A DNA stretch of 64,000 nucleotides from Buttiauxella gaviniae ATCC 51604 (GCF_001654835.1 NZ_LXEP01000015.1:1-64000), one strand, 5' to 3'. Numbered from the stretch's first letter, positions 1-9,705 are shown. Numbers and translations are program-made. The notes: generated from the letters alone by a model not told the origin.

Positions 1-1500
1 CGTCATTGTTGCCTTCATTCAGCGCCGCGGTTGGCACCGGGACTTCGTAACGCAGCTGACCGTTGGCATCCGCCACAACATTGCCGTGATATTCATGGCC
101 GTTCACGCTGACGACGACGTTATCGCCCGCCTGCGCATCACCGGACACCTCTCCGCTGACGAGCGTTGGCATACGGGATTCGCTGGCGTTGACGGTGTTG
201 TCACCCGCCACCGTTTCGATGGTCAGGGCATTATGTGCCTGGGTATCGAGCACCACGTTCTGGTGCTCAACCGCAATCGCGGTGTTACCGGATGCATCCA
301 AACTGGTGACCATCACCTGTACGTCATTGCTGCCTTCATTCAGCGCCGCCGTCGGCACCGGCACTTCATAACGCAACTGACCATTGGCATCCGCCACCAC
401 GTCGCCACGGTATTCATGACCGTTCACGCTGACCACCACGTGATCGCCCGCCTGCGCATCACCGCTCACCACACCCGAGATCATCGTCGGCATACGGGAT
501 TCGGCGGCATTCACCACATTGTCACCGGCCACTGTCTGGATGAGCACATGGTTCTCGGCATGGGTGTCGAGCACCACGTTTTTGTGCTCGACTGCCGTGG
601 TGGCGTTACCAGCATTGTCAGTGCCGGTGATCATCACCTGCACATCGTTGCTGCCTTCGTTCAGCGCATGAGTCGGGACCGGCACGGTATAGCGCAGCTG
701 GCCATTTTCATCGGTCACGGTGCCGTAGAAGTTCTGGCCGTTAACGCTGACCACCACATGGTCGCCTGCATGTGCATCGCCGGATACCTCTCCGCTGATG
801 AGCGTTGGCATACGAGATTCGCTGGCGTTAACGGTGTTGTCACCCGCCACCGTTTCGATGGTCAGGGCGTTATGTGACTGTGTATCCAGTACTACTGTCT
901 TGTGTTCAACAGCAATAGCCGTGTTGCCAACATTGTCGACACCCGTGACCATCACCTGCACATCGTTGCTGCCTTCATTAAGTGCTGAAGTTGGCACTGG
1001 CACGGTATAACGCAGTTTGCCGTTTTCATCAGCAACCACTTCGCCATTAAAATTCTGACCGTTAACACTGACAACCACATGATCGCCAACCTGCGCATCA
1101 CCGGTAACTTCACCGCTGATAAACGTTGGCATACGGGATTCGCTACGGTTCACTGTGTCATCACCAGCAACCGTCTCAATCGTCAGCGCATTTTGTGCAT
1201 GGGTATCGAGAGTGACGTTGTGATGCTCTACGGCTATCGCTTCGTTGCCCGCGTTATCATGGCTGACGATTTGCACCTGAACATCATTCGCCCCTTCGTT
1301 CAGAAGGTTGGTTGGCACCGCGACTTCATAGCGCAACTGACCGTTGTCGTTAACCACCACACCATGGAAATTCTGGCCCTGAACCGTGACGGTTACCGGG
1401 TCACCAGCCTGAGCATCGCCACCCGCTACGCCACCAATCATCGTTGGCATACGCGATTCACTGGCATTCACCACGTCATCGCCCGCTACCGTACCAATGG
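1..1500 (-). repeat. tandem 318-321 bp repeats encoding adhesin Ig-like domains
   Basis: The motif GGCATACG (antisense of the ESRMPT codons) recurs at about 168, 489, 807, 1128 and 1446, giving a period of 318-321 bp, or 106-107 residues. Each unit reads roughly ESRMPT-(20)-GDHVVVSVNGQNF-(15)-LRYTVPVPT-(10)-NDVQV-(25)-AGDNTVNA. The copies are very similar at the DNA level and continue past the left edge, so copy number could vary by recombination and the assembly may be compressed here. Confidence 0.85.
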
Positions 1501-2629
1501 TGACGGTGTTGTGAACGTCGAGATCGATAGCTACAGTATGATCGCTGGATGCCTGAGTCGTGTTCCCAGCCTCATCGGTTGACGTCACCGTGGCATGAAT
1601 ATTCGGATTGGCCAGCAACCCCTGAGTTGAGACATTAATCCGATAGCCCAGGTTGCCATTACCGAGATCGATAACGACATCGTGATATTCCTTGCCATCG
1701 ACGGTTAATGTGATGGCATCACCGATTTTTGCATCGCCGCTAACTGTTCCGTGAACGGAGGTCTGCGCTTCGTGAGATTCGTTGATGTTAATAACGTTAT
1801 CAGATGTGACGTTGTCGATGGTGATGTTGTCGTGCAAATCAGTAACATCGATCACGGCATCATTCGTGCTATATGCACTGCGGCCAGATACATCTGTAGC
1901 TGTGGCGGTAACGTTTATCTCACCTTCCACCAGTCCACTTAAATCTGGTTGTAATGTCCAATGGCCATTATTGACAGGTACGTCGATGGTGATTGTGTTT
2001 TTTTGGCTATCTGTGAAGGTCAGCGTGATGTGATTTTGATTACTGGTACCGCTGATATTGGTGTGATTGATTTCATTTTTGTTAATAAAACCATCGTTAC
2101 CAGCAAAATCATCAATGTTAACTAACGGTGGTAAAACTGGAGGTGCTCCAGCATCGGCTAAGCCGTTCTCAGGTAAGTTAAGTTCCCATGTCGGCGAACC
2201 CAGTCCTACTGTTTTAAAACCGGCGGTTGGATCAATTATCTGCCCGGTTAAATCTAACTGCACCAGAGTGTGGCCACCGCCGCCGCCTTCAATTTGCACC
2301 GGTGCTTCATTGCCTGCAGCGGTTGCTTCTAATGCTTGTGTCGGGTCAGCGCCGTCAGCAATAGATTTCTGTAACGATGCGACATCCTGAGTGTCATGCT
2401 CTGCAGTGCTTACTGCATTCAAGCCATGCTCACTCCAGTGGCTATTACGTCCGAGATCCATGGTTTTGCCGTCAGGCAGTGATACGCTCACCGCACCGCT
2501 GGCTCCCGTGACAATCTCTTCACCACTGTAGATTCTGTCACCTTCTTTCAAGAGACGCTGCGAGCCATCTGCTTCTACTACATAAACCTGACCAATGACC
2601 GCTTTAATAACACCGAGTAAATTACTCAC
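1..2629 (-). CDS. giant LapA-type repeat adhesin with retention module (C-terminal part beyond window)
   Basis: This open frame runs off the left edge, leaving 876 codons visible. I chose the GTG at 2629 because a GAGAGGG ribosome-binding site precedes it and the protein then begins MSNLLGVIKAVIGQVYVVEA, the typical opening of the N-terminal retention module of LapA-like adhesins. That module (about residues 1-130) normally plugs the outer-membrane TolC-like pore and keeps the adhesin on the cell surface. A TAAG motif lies at residues 103-106 and a short Gly run at about 114-118. From about residue 250 the protein is made of Ig-like/BapA-type repeats containing VSVNGQNF and RYTVPVPT motifs. 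The divergent type I secretion operon immediately to the right is the obvious exporter. The secretion signal and C-terminal RTX region would lie outside the window. Function as a biofilm adhesin is inferred from family and context. Confidence 0.85.
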   Translation of the reverse strand, partial: MSNLLGVIKAVIGQVYVVEADGSQRLLKEGDRIYSGEEIVTGASGAVSVSLPDGKTMDLGRNSHWSEHGLNAVSTAEHDTQDVASLQKSIADGADPTQALEATAAGNEAPVQIEGGGGGHTLVQLDLTGQIIDPTAGFKTVGLGSPTWELNLPENGLADAGAPPVLPPLVNIDDFAGNDGFINKNEINHTNISGTSNQNHITLTFTDSQKNTITIDVPVNNGHWTLQPDLSGLVEGEINVTATATDVSGRSAYSTNDAVIDVTDLHDNITIDNVTSDNVININESHEAQTSVHGTVSGDAKIGDAITLTVDGKEYHDVVIDLGNGNLGYRINVSTQGLLANPNIHATVTSTDEAGNTTQASSDHTVAIDLDVHNTVTIGTVAGDDVVNASESRMPTMIGGVAGGDAQAGDPVTVTVQGQNFHGVVVNDNGQLRYEVAVPTNLLNEGANDVQVQIVSHDNAGNEAIAVEHHNVTLDTHAQNALTIETVAGDDTVNRSESRMPTFISGEVTGDAQVGDHVVVSVNGQNFNGEVVADENGKLRYTVPVPTSALNEGSNDVQVMVTGVDNVGNTAIAVEHKTVVLDTQSHNALTIETVAGDNTVNASESRMPTLISGEVSGDAHAGDHVVVSVNGQNFYGTVTDENGQLRYTVPVPTHALNEGSNDVQVMITGTDNAGNATTAVEHKNVVLDTHAENHVLIQTVAGDNVVNAAESRMPTMISGVVSGDAQAGDHVVVSVNGHEYRGDVVADANGQLRYEVPVPTAALNEGSNDVQVMVTSLDASGNTAIAVEHQNVVLDTQAHNALTIETVAGDNTVNASESRMPTLVSGEVSGDAQAGDNVVVSVNGHEYHGNVVADANGQLRYEVPVPTAALNEGNND
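2312..2323 (-). other. TAAG dialanine site for a LapG-type periplasmic protease
   Basis: Codons 103-106 of the adhesin spell T-A-A-G within ALEATAAGNEAP, just after the retention module. In Pseudomonas LapA the protease LapG cuts between the two alanines of the same motif at nearly the same distance from the N terminus, releasing the adhesin when c-di-GMP is low. The motif is visible in the sequence; cleavage is inferred. No LapG or LapD gene lies in this window. Confidence 0.6.
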
Positions 2630-3034
2630 AGAACCCTCTCTTGAAAATCATCGTTATTTTTATAAAAGTCGCAATAAATTAAATAATTAATAACATTGTT
2701 ATTTCATTTGTAATACATAACCAAAAAATAGAAAAATGCCCATTAATGGACATATCCTTGCTGGGGAGTATTTATAAATGTAGAAAAAAACACAGTTATT
2801 AGAACTCTATTAGCGGAGACTTGACTGAGCGTTAAATATAATCAAAAATGACGAAAAGTGAAACATCACATTACAGAACATTAAATTTCATTGCGAATGA
2901 AACTTGCGTTTAATGTAATCAGATAAAGACCTCTGCACTTGTTAATTAATATGATGTTTCGTGTTAAAACTGAAATGGATATAAGGCGTGATATAGGGAT
3001 ATCGTTAACGCGCGCAATATAAAGGCTTCATAAA
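2630..3034. other. AT-rich divergent intergenic region between adhesin and secretion genes
   Basis: About 400 bp of AT-rich DNA separates the divergent adhesin and secretion genes and must hold both promoters. A TATAAT hexamer occurs at 2837-2842, but the nearest TTGACT is only 10 bp away, so no clean sigma-70 promoter can be assigned. The composition would suit H-NS silencing (inference). No coding sequence is seen. Confidence 0.5.
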
Positions 3035-4378
3035 ATGCAGAAGGTTTCCCTTTTTATACTTGGTTGTTTATCAATACCATCAGTTAACGCAGCAACTTTA
3101 CAAAATACCGTAAATCAAGCTTTATCCAGCCATCCGGAAGTCAATGCTTCAGTAAATAGTCGTTATTCTGCAGAGCAGGATTTGCGCGCAGCTCGTGGGG
3201 GATATCTTCCTTCTTTGAATGTAGATGCCGAAGCAGGCAAGAAAAACATCAATGATGCTACCACGCGAGCGGGTGGCAGTAATAATGGCATGAATTTGTC
3301 TCCAAACGACGCCACGCTTAGCCTCAACCAGAATGTATTCGACGGTTTTGCCACGTCTAGTGAAGTTGGCCGTCAAAAGGCAACCGTTGATTCCCGCGCT
3401 TTTAACGTGCTCAACATCAGCGAAAATACCGCCTTCCAGGTGGTTCAGGCCTACCTTGATGTATTGCAACGCCAGGAATATGTGCATCTGGCAGAAGATG
3501 ACCTCGCGAACCATGAACGTATCTACGACCAGATTCGTTTACGTACCGATCAGGGTGTTGGCCGTTCAGGCGATTTAATGCAGGCAGAAGCGCGTCTGGC
3601 GCAGGCTCGCAACAACTTGTTGACTGAGCAAACCAACCTCGAAGATGCCAATACTACATTCATGAGTGTGACCGGTGAAGCGCCTGAAAACCTGAGTCTG
3701 CCTGAAAGTATTGATGCCTTCCTTCCAAAATCGCTTGAAGATGCCAAACGCATAATGGAAGACAACAGCCCGCTGCTGAAATCTGCCAATGCTGATATTC
3801 AGGCTGCTCGCCAGCAATATGAAGCTTCAAAATCAACGTTTTATCCACGTGTTGATGTAGCGGTATCTCGCAGCATCAGTAATGACACCGACACGACTCG
3901 CGCCCATTCAGAAGAGTGGCAGGCGATGGTGAAACTGCATTACAACCTGTACCAGGGTGGCAGCGATAAAGCAGCAATGCAGTCCCGCGCGTATCTGGAA
4001 AAACAATCTCAGGACGTGCGCAATAACACTCTGCGCCAGATGAATCAGGAAATTGGCCTTGCATGGTCAGCATTAAAAAGCGCCAGAGACCAAATTCCCG
4101 CAGCCACCGATTATGCCGACCGCAGCGTGAAAGTTCGTACCGCTTATCAGGATCAGTTCAGCCTGGGTGAACGAACTCTGCTGGATTTATTGGATAGTGA
4201 AAATGAAGTATTCTCATCTAAACGCCGCCTTGTTGAATTACGTTATCTGGAAATTACGACGGGTTATCGTATTTGCGCGCGTACGGGTGAATTATTAAAA
4301 GCACTTAAAATTAATCCAGTGCCTGCAGGTCAACCAATAGACTCTCCAGAAAATAACTCATTACCTGAGCTTAATTAG
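3035..4378 (+). CDS. TolC-family outer-membrane channel for type I secretion (LapE-like)
   Basis: The 447-residue protein starts with a cleavable signal peptide (MQKVSLFILGCLSIPSVNA, with cleavage probably after NAA or VNA) and has the two-fold helical repeat of TolC proteins. Recognisable pieces are the N-terminal ALSSHPEV helix, LSLNQNVFDGFAT in the first half and the related VKLHYNLYQGGSDKAA in the second. It would form the trimeric outer-membrane tunnel of the adhesin exporter. It is followed after 94 bp by the ABC exporter gene and lies divergent to the adhesin. Length and layout match AggA/LapE-type channels dedicated to giant adhesins better than the general TolC, which is encoded elsewhere in enterobacteria. 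Confidence 0.88.
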   Translation: MQKVSLFILGCLSIPSVNAATLQNTVNQALSSHPEVNASVNSRYSAEQDLRAARGGYLPSLNVDAEAGKKNINDATTRAGGSNNGMNLSPNDATLSLNQNVFDGFATSSEVGRQKATVDSRAFNVLNISENTAFQVVQAYLDVLQRQEYVHLAEDDLANHERIYDQIRLRTDQGVGRSGDLMQAEARLAQARNNLLTEQTNLEDANTTFMSVTGEAPENLSLPESIDAFLPKSLEDAKRIMEDNSPLLKSANADIQAARQQYEASKSTFYPRVDVAVSRSISNDTDTTRAHSEEWQAMVKLHYNLYQGGSDKAAMQSRAYLEKQSQDVRNNTLRQMNQEIGLAWSALKSARDQIPAATDYADRSVKVRTAYQDQFSLGERTLLDLLDSENEVFSSKRRLVELRYLEITTGYRICARTGELLKALKINPVPAGQPIDSPENNSLPELN

Positions 4379-4472
4379 CATTTGCTTAACTGAAATAGTT
4401 TCTCAATAAACTATTTCAGTGTTAGCTAATTTTTATTTTTGCTGAATAATTGCGTCAGGAACATTCTCATCA

Positions 4473-6665
4473 ATGAATTCACAAGTTGAACACATGAATA
4501 CAATGTCAGAGGCTCCTCCTATTGAGGAGTCGCATTATCATGACCCGCGCAGTCGCAATGACGATCCATTGCTTGATTGCCTGCTGGTTCTTTGTTCTGT
4601 GCATGGTAAATCAGCGAGCCGCTCGACTTTGAGTAGTGGGCTGCCGCTGGAGAACGATCGCCTGACGCTGGCTATTTTGCCTCGTGCTGCCGCTCGTGCA
4701 GGGTTAAAAGCGCGTGTCATCAAACGTTCGCTCAATAAAATCGCCGCTATGTCTCTGCCTGCGATTCTTATGCTACGTGATGGTGGTGCCGCCGTACTGC
4801 TTGGTTGGAACGCCGATGGTACTGCTCGCATTATGCCAAGCGAGAGCGAAGGCGGTGAAATCAATATTGATGCAGCTGAACTTGAGAAAAACTACGCAGG
4901 CCAGGTGATTTTTGCACATCCTCGCCATGAGTTTGACTTACAGTCTGAATCTTTCCTGCCGCGTACAAAATCCTGGTTCAAAGACACGCTGATGCTGTCT
5001 CGCTATCTCTACATGGATGCGATATTAGCAAGTTTGCTGATTAACCTGATTGCGCTAGGAACTCCGCTGTTCACCATGAACGTGTATGACAGGGTTGTAC
5101 CCAATCATGCCACGGTGACGTTGTGGGTTTTGGCCGTCGGTATTTGCATGGCGTTTGTTTTCGATTTGATCTTAAAAATGCTGCGCGGTGTCTGCCTCGA
5201 CATTGCCGGTAAAAAGAGTGACCTGATTATCTCAGCCACGCTCTTTGAGCGTATTACCGGCATGGAGATGAAAGCGCGCCCTGCTCGCGTAGGTAGCTTT
5301 GCACAAAACATTCATGAATTTCAGTCGCTGCGTGATTTCCTTTCCTCACTCACGTTGACCACGCTTATCGATTTGCCGTTTACGCTGGTGCTGCTGCTGG
5401 TGATTGGCATTATCGGCGGGACGCTGGCGTGGATTCCGTTACTCACCTTCCCTATCGCACTGGTGATTAGCTGGGCGTTGCAGAAACCGGTAAATGCTGC
5501 CGTTGCCAAAACAATGAGTTTGGCAAGTGAGCGTCAGGCATTGCTGATTGAAACACTCAGTGGCCTGGATGCTATCAAAGTCAACAACGCGCAAAGCGAA
5601 CGCCAGTATCAATGGGAGCAAACTCTGGGCAGTTTAAGCCGCCTGGAATTACGCGTTAAAACATTATCCAGCTTCGCCAGCAACTTGACCGGATGGTTCC
5701 AGCAAATGTCTGGCGTCATCATGATTATCGTCGGCGTGTATATGATTATTGGCGGCAAGCTGAGCATGGGTGGCCTGATTGCCTGCTACATGCTTAATGG
5801 CCGTGCGCTGATGCCGATGGGCCAACTGACCGGGTTGATTGCCCGTTATCACCAGGCGCGTTTGACTATCAAAAACACCGAACAAATGATGTCGATGCCG
5901 CAGGAGAGACGCGATCATGAGCATCCTCTGAAGCGTGAAACCTTCCGTGGCAGCATTGAATTCAAAGATGTCGATTTCAGTTATCCCGAGCAGAAAAACC
6001 CTTCACTGCAAAAGATTAATCTGACCATTAAGCCCGGCGAACGCGTAGGTATTATCGGTCGTAGTGGCTCGGGCAAGAGCTCGATTAGCAAGTTGATAAT
6101 CAATCTTTACCAGCCTACCGGCGGTAATATTTTGATCGACGATGTAGATGCTCGTCAGTTGGACGTCAACGATTTGCGCCACAGCATTGGTTATGTTCCT
6201 CAGGACATTCAGCTGTTTAATGGTTCACTGCGCGATAACCTGATTTGTGGTGCCCGTTATGTCGACGATGAAACGATGCTGCGCGCCGCGAAACTTGCTG
6301 GCGTTAACGAATTTGCTCGTGTTCACCCTGACGGTTACAACTTGCAAGTTGGTGAGCGTGGTATGCAGTTGTCCGGCGGGCAGCGCCAGGCTGTTGCACT
6401 GGCTCGTGCACTCCTGCTGGAGCCACCAGTCCTGTTGCTTGATGAACCAACCAGTGCGATGGACAACACCAGTGAAGACAAGATTAAACAAGCGCTGGTG
6501 CCATTTGTCGCTGATAAAACACTGTTACTCGTGACGCACAAAGCGTCGATGCTGACACTGGTTGATCGACTGATTATTGTTGATAAAGGACGCATTATTG
6601 CTGATGGCCCGAAAGCCATTGTTATGGATGCGCTGAAGAAGGGTCAAATCAATGCGTCTCGCTGA
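4473..6665 (+). CDS. type I secretion ABC transporter with degenerate C39 domain (LapB-like)
   Basis: This 730-residue exporter has three parts. Residues about 30-150 form a C39-like domain with the LLDCLLVLC segment; the usual Q...CG catalytic context of bacteriocin peptidases is absent, so it probably binds cargo rather than cutting it, as in LapB and HlyB. Residues about 175-465 form the six-helix membrane domain. Residues about 500-725 form the ATPase, with Walker A GRSGSGKSS, signature LSGGQRQ, Walker B LLLDEPTSAMD and H-loop LVTHK. It would power export of the neighbouring adhesin across the inner membrane. The 3' end overlaps the adaptor gene by 14 bp, implying translational coupling. 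A second ATG at codon 8 is an alternative start. Confidence 0.9.
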   Translation: MNSQVEHMNTMSEAPPIEESHYHDPRSRNDDPLLDCLLVLCSVHGKSASRSTLSSGLPLENDRLTLAILPRAAARAGLKARVIKRSLNKIAAMSLPAILMLRDGGAAVLLGWNADGTARIMPSESEGGEINIDAAELEKNYAGQVIFAHPRHEFDLQSESFLPRTKSWFKDTLMLSRYLYMDAILASLLINLIALGTPLFTMNVYDRVVPNHATVTLWVLAVGICMAFVFDLILKMLRGVCLDIAGKKSDLIISATLFERITGMEMKARPARVGSFAQNIHEFQSLRDFLSSLTLTTLIDLPFTLVLLLVIGIIGGTLAWIPLLTFPIALVISWALQKPVNAAVAKTMSLASERQALLIETLSGLDAIKVNNAQSERQYQWEQTLGSLSRLELRVKTLSSFASNLTGWFQQMSGVIMIIVGVYMIIGGKLSMGGLIACYMLNGRALMPMGQLTGLIARYHQARLTIKNTEQMMSMPQERRDHEHPLKRETFRGSIEFKDVDFSYPEQKNPSLQKINLTIKPGERVGIIGRSGSGKSSISKLIINLYQPTGGNILIDDVDARQLDVNDLRHSIGYVPQDIQLFNGSLRDNLICGARYVDDETMLRAAKLAGVNEFARVHPDGYNLQVGERGMQLSGGQRQAVALARALLLEPPVLLLDEPTSAMDNTSEDKIKQALVPFVADKTLLLVTHKASMLTLVDRLIIVDKGRIIADGPKAIVMDALKKGQINASR

Positions 6666-8025
6666 GTTATTTGCACGTTTACGCCCGCAAATTCGCCACT
6701 ACTTTAAAGGTCGCGATGAGAACCAGGCCGATAACATTAACGAGGTGAGTCATGCTCTGATTGATGACTCCCCGCGCGTTATTCGTCTGACTCTTTGGAC
6801 TATCCTGGTATTAGTCTTACTGGCGTTCGTTTGGGCAGGATTTGCCAAACTTGATGAAGTTACACGTGGCGAAGGTAAAGCCATCCCGTCATCACGCTTG
6901 CAAAAAATACAGAACCTGGAAGGCGGTATTGTCACCGAGCTGTATGTGCATGAAGGGCAAATCGTTGAAGCTGGCGCGCCGTTGATTCATTTGGATGACA
7001 CTCGTTTTGCATCAAATGTTGGTGAGACTGAAGCAGACAAACTCGGCTTGCAGGCTAAAATCGACCGTCTGACAGCGGAAGCCGAAGACAAAGAGTTTGT
7101 TATTTCTGATGAGATTGCTAAGAAGGCTCCAGAAGTAGCACGCGGGGAAGTCGATTTATTTAATAGTCGCCGTCGCCAGTTCCAGAATGAAATCGAAGGT
7201 CTTCAGGAACAGTTAGTGCAGAAAAAACAGGAGTTGCGTGACTTCCAGTCCAAACAGGCACAGTACAAGAACAGCCTGGGTTTACTGCAGCAAGAGATCA
7301 AAATGTCTGAGCCACTGTTGGCATCAGGTGCAATTTCTAAAGTTGAAATCCTGCGCTTACGCCGCACTGAAGTGGAAACTAAAGGGCTGCTGGACTCCAT
7401 CACTCTTTCTATTCCTAAATCTGCATCAGAAACGAAAGAGATTGAAAATAAGATTGGCGAAAGTCGTAACCGCTTCCAGAGCGATGCGCTTTCACAGCTT
7501 AACGAAGCACGCACGAATCTGAGCAAAGCAGAAGCCACTGGCAAGGCTCTTGAAGACCGCGTCAATCGAACCATGGTAGTTTCGCCTGTTCGCGGTGTCG
7601 TCCAGCAGATTATGGTTAACACCATTGGTGGAGTTATTCAGCCCGGCAGTGACTTAGTAGAAATCGTGCCACTTGATGACAAATTGCTTATCGAAGTGAA
7701 AATTCAGCCGCGTGACATTGCCTTCCTGCACCCAGGGCAACATGCGGTGGTGAAGTTTACCGCTTACGACTACACCACCTACGGTGGTCTGAATGGCGAG
7801 TTGGTACAGCTAAGCCCGGACACCATAACCGATAAAGAAGGCCACAGTTACTACATTGCACGCCTGCGCACAGATAAGAACTACCTGGGGACCAAAGAGC
7901 ATCCCATGGTCATCATTCCGGGTATGGTCGCCTCAGTCGATATCATAACTGGTAAGAAATCTATTCTGAGTTATCTGCTGAAGCCGATTATTCGCGCCAA
8001 AGCAGAAGCGTTACGCGAAAGATAG
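6652..8025 (+). CDS. HlyD-family type I secretion membrane-fusion adaptor (LapC-like)
   Basis: The 457-residue adaptor bridges the ABC exporter and the TolC-like pore. It has a short cytoplasmic N terminus and one transmembrane helix at about residues 45-65 (LTLWTILVLVLLAFVWAG). A lipoyl half-motif follows (IQNLEGGIVTELYVHEGQIV). A long coiled-coil hairpin spans about residues 120-290, then the second lipoyl half (RTMVVSPVRGVVQQI) and a beta-barrel region. The start lies inside the end of the ATPase gene, and a strong terminator follows the stop codon, so this is the last gene of the three-gene operon. Confidence 0.9.
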   Translation: MRLAELFARLRPQIRHYFKGRDENQADNINEVSHALIDDSPRVIRLTLWTILVLVLLAFVWAGFAKLDEVTRGEGKAIPSSRLQKIQNLEGGIVTELYVHEGQIVEAGAPLIHLDDTRFASNVGETEADKLGLQAKIDRLTAEAEDKEFVISDEIAKKAPEVARGEVDLFNSRRRQFQNEIEGLQEQLVQKKQELRDFQSKQAQYKNSLGLLQQEIKMSEPLLASGAISKVEILRLRRTEVETKGLLDSITLSIPKSASETKEIENKIGESRNRFQSDALSQLNEARTNLSKAEATGKALEDRVNRTMVVSPVRGVVQQIMVNTIGGVIQPGSDLVEIVPLDDKLLIEVKIQPRDIAFLHPGQHAVVKFTAYDYTTYGGLNGELVQLSPDTITDKEGHSYYIARLRTDKNYLGTKEHPMVIIPGMVASVDIITGKKSILSYLLKPIIRAKAEALRER

Positions 8026-8035
8026 AAACGATAAA

Positions 8036-8068
8036 AAAGCCGCAACAGATGATGTTGCGGCTTTTTTT
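8036..8068 (+). terminator. rho-independent terminator of the secretion operon
   Basis: GCCGCAAC (8039-8046) pairs with GTTGCGGC (8054-8061) around a 7-nt loop and is followed by a run of seven T. Confidence 0.9.
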
Positions 8069-8121
8069 ATGGTGAGATTCAGTAGCTGTTTGGCGTTAAA
8101 AACATCACACTCAGGTTTGTC

Positions 8122-8727
8122 TTACTGGCCATTAAACGAAGACAACTTCCCACGATTCAATGTCAATTTACCCTCGTTAACCAACTCCTGAAGCACTTTA
8201 TGGATAGCGCTACGTGAAATGTGGTTCCTACTGAGTATGAATGTGTAAACTGATGTTTTTTCACGAATTTCAGGCTCAAGGGACCAAATGTGCTTCACAT
8301 GTTCCGTCACAATTTCGCGAATCGTTTTATGTGAACGTAGATTTTCACGCTGGAAATAACGCTGCAGATGATTAGTCAAAATATCAAATGCATGTATCCA
8401 TAGGTTTTTCTTACTGAGCATCTCATTAGCATTAGTCGAATTCATCACCCACATCTCACAGTCCGTGTCACACCGCAGGTAATGAGACATCACATCATTA
8501 CGCATCTGTGCCAGGCCAAGGATAGCGGGTGCGGTAAAGCTCACCGTAACAAGGTCATTTTCAACTCGGTAAACAGAGACGGAGCCTTTCTCAAGATAAA
8601 AGATGTTTCCATCTCTTTTCATTTCAATGCGCTGACGTTTTTTTCTCAGAGAGAAATAAGCGTTTTCAGATTTTTTAATCTCATCTCCAATGAGCATTAC
8701 AGATTCATCAAAATTAAGAATGGACAT
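8122..8727 (-). CDS. IprA/YaiV-like winged-helix regulator with Crp-type fold
   Basis: The 201-residue protein has an N-terminal region like a cyclic-nucleotide-binding beta-roll (YLEKGSVSVYRVENDLVTVSFTAPAILGLAQ) and a C-terminal winged helix (FILSRNHISRSAIHKVLQELVNEGKL). The arrangement matches the enterobacterial IprA (YaiV) family, Crp-like proteins with no recognisable cAMP pocket; IprA itself is known as an inhibitor of hydrogen peroxide resistance. Families of this type are often found beside adhesin and fimbrial genes, so local regulation of the adhesin island is plausible but inferred. It converges on the secretion operon. Confidence 0.7.
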   Translation of the reverse strand: MSILNFDESVMLIGDEIKKSENAYFSLRKKRQRIEMKRDGNIFYLEKGSVSVYRVENDLVTVSFTAPAILGLAQMRNDVMSHYLRCDTDCEMWVMNSTNANEMLSKKNLWIHAFDILTNHLQRYFQRENLRSHKTIREIVTEHVKHIWSLEPEIREKTSVYTFILSRNHISRSAIHKVLQELVNEGKLTLNRGKLSSFNGQ

Positions 8728-9012
8728 CAGCTTCTCTTACTCTAGTTATGGGATTGAGATTATCTCCTGGCGAAAAGCAAAGGAGATCACCCTAATGTAA
8801 ATTGATAACCCGCTACTCGGCACGTATATCAATATAGAACATTACGGTAAACCTGCGATTGATAAGCCAGATACTGAGGATTGTAGGATGGCGATTTGAA
8901 AAGAATAGCCTTATGAATTCCCTGCCAGACAATATTCTACGCTCATGAACAACCACATACTTTATGATAATTTAATTATCTAACAATGAAACAATCACTC
9001 GGGAAAATAATA

Positions 9013-9291
9013 TCACCGCATGTCATTTTTTAAACAGTCACAACTGTCATTCCATATACAGCAGGGATTAAAAATAGCTTGAAAAATAATATATAATAAA
9101 TACAATGGCCAAACAATTGATATCACAATTACGGTATCAATTTTATCTTTAAACCAGGCAGTATCATTCTGCTGATATTTTCTTACCTGCTTTAAAAGCC
9201 ATACCACTCTGAATAACATAAACACCAGGGTTGAAACCCCATAAATACATACTATTAATTGAAATAGTTTATTCAATGGCCATAGCCCCAT
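9013..9291 (-). CDS. small two-helix membrane protein, unknown function
   Basis: The 92-residue product has two strongly hydrophobic stretches, residues about 10-33 (LFQLIVCIYGVSTLVFMLFRVV) and about 52-76 (TVIVISIVWPLYLLYIIFQA). They are separated by a charged loop, and the tail contains four cysteines (CCIWNDSCDC). No family is recognised. The ribosome-binding site before the ATG is weak, and an internal ATG at codon 25 is the only other candidate. It sits alone in AT-rich DNA between two regulators. That it is a real gene is likely but not certain. Confidence 0.45.
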   Translation of the reverse strand: MGLWPLNKLFQLIVCIYGVSTLVFMLFRVVWLLKQVRKYQQNDTAWFKDKIDTVIVISIVWPLYLLYIIFQAIFNPCCIWNDSCDCLKNDMR

Positions 9292-9705
9292 TGTTATGGT
9301 GAGACATCGTCAACGATGAGTAAAGGCGACTAAAATACTCAGTTATTAAATTTCATTTTCAAATTTACATTATTGAGAATCTAACCCTGAGATACCACGC
9401 CTGCCCCCTCGTGCTGCTCTGTCAGTGAGTATATTTATCTGAAGGCAGATACGTAATTTTTTTAATCTTTGCGTTGATAACTTTTTCTTTTCAGTTAAAA
9501 AAGAAACAATAAAAAACCATAAGGTATTGATTTTAAATAACCTTTTATGTATAAAAACAGTTAAAACCTTGTTAATTATAAGTATACTAAAAATCCGGGA
9601 AGTGTCTTCAGGGTAAAGTCGCTAAAAGGCTGGATTATTCCATGCCACATTGTGCTTATAATGGCAGGTGGAAAACCAGCCTGAGTCAACGAGAGTACTG
9701 GCAAT
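9292..9705. other. AT-rich intergenic region with a structured 5' leader
   Basis: About 410 bp without a gene precedes the MarT-like regulator. Just before its start the leader can fold into a long interrupted hairpin. The outer arms are AGGCTGG (9627-9633) and CCAGCCT (9676-9682); the inner arms are TGCCA (9643-9647) and TGGCA (9662-9666). It lies 24 nt before the start codon and could influence translation (inference). Confidence 0.45.

Noticed and set aside
1-1500. Repeats as a possible CRISPR array
   Set aside because: The repeat unit is over 300 bp, fully coding on the minus strand, and has no short repeat/unique spacer pattern.
86-1582. Plus-strand open frames of 167-263 codons in the adhesin region
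   Set aside because: They repeat with the adhesin's 318-321 bp period and are the antisense of its Ig-like domains; they have no ribosome-binding sites.
2821-2842. TTGACT...TATAAT as a sigma-70 promoter
   Set aside because: The spacing is only 10 bp instead of about 17.
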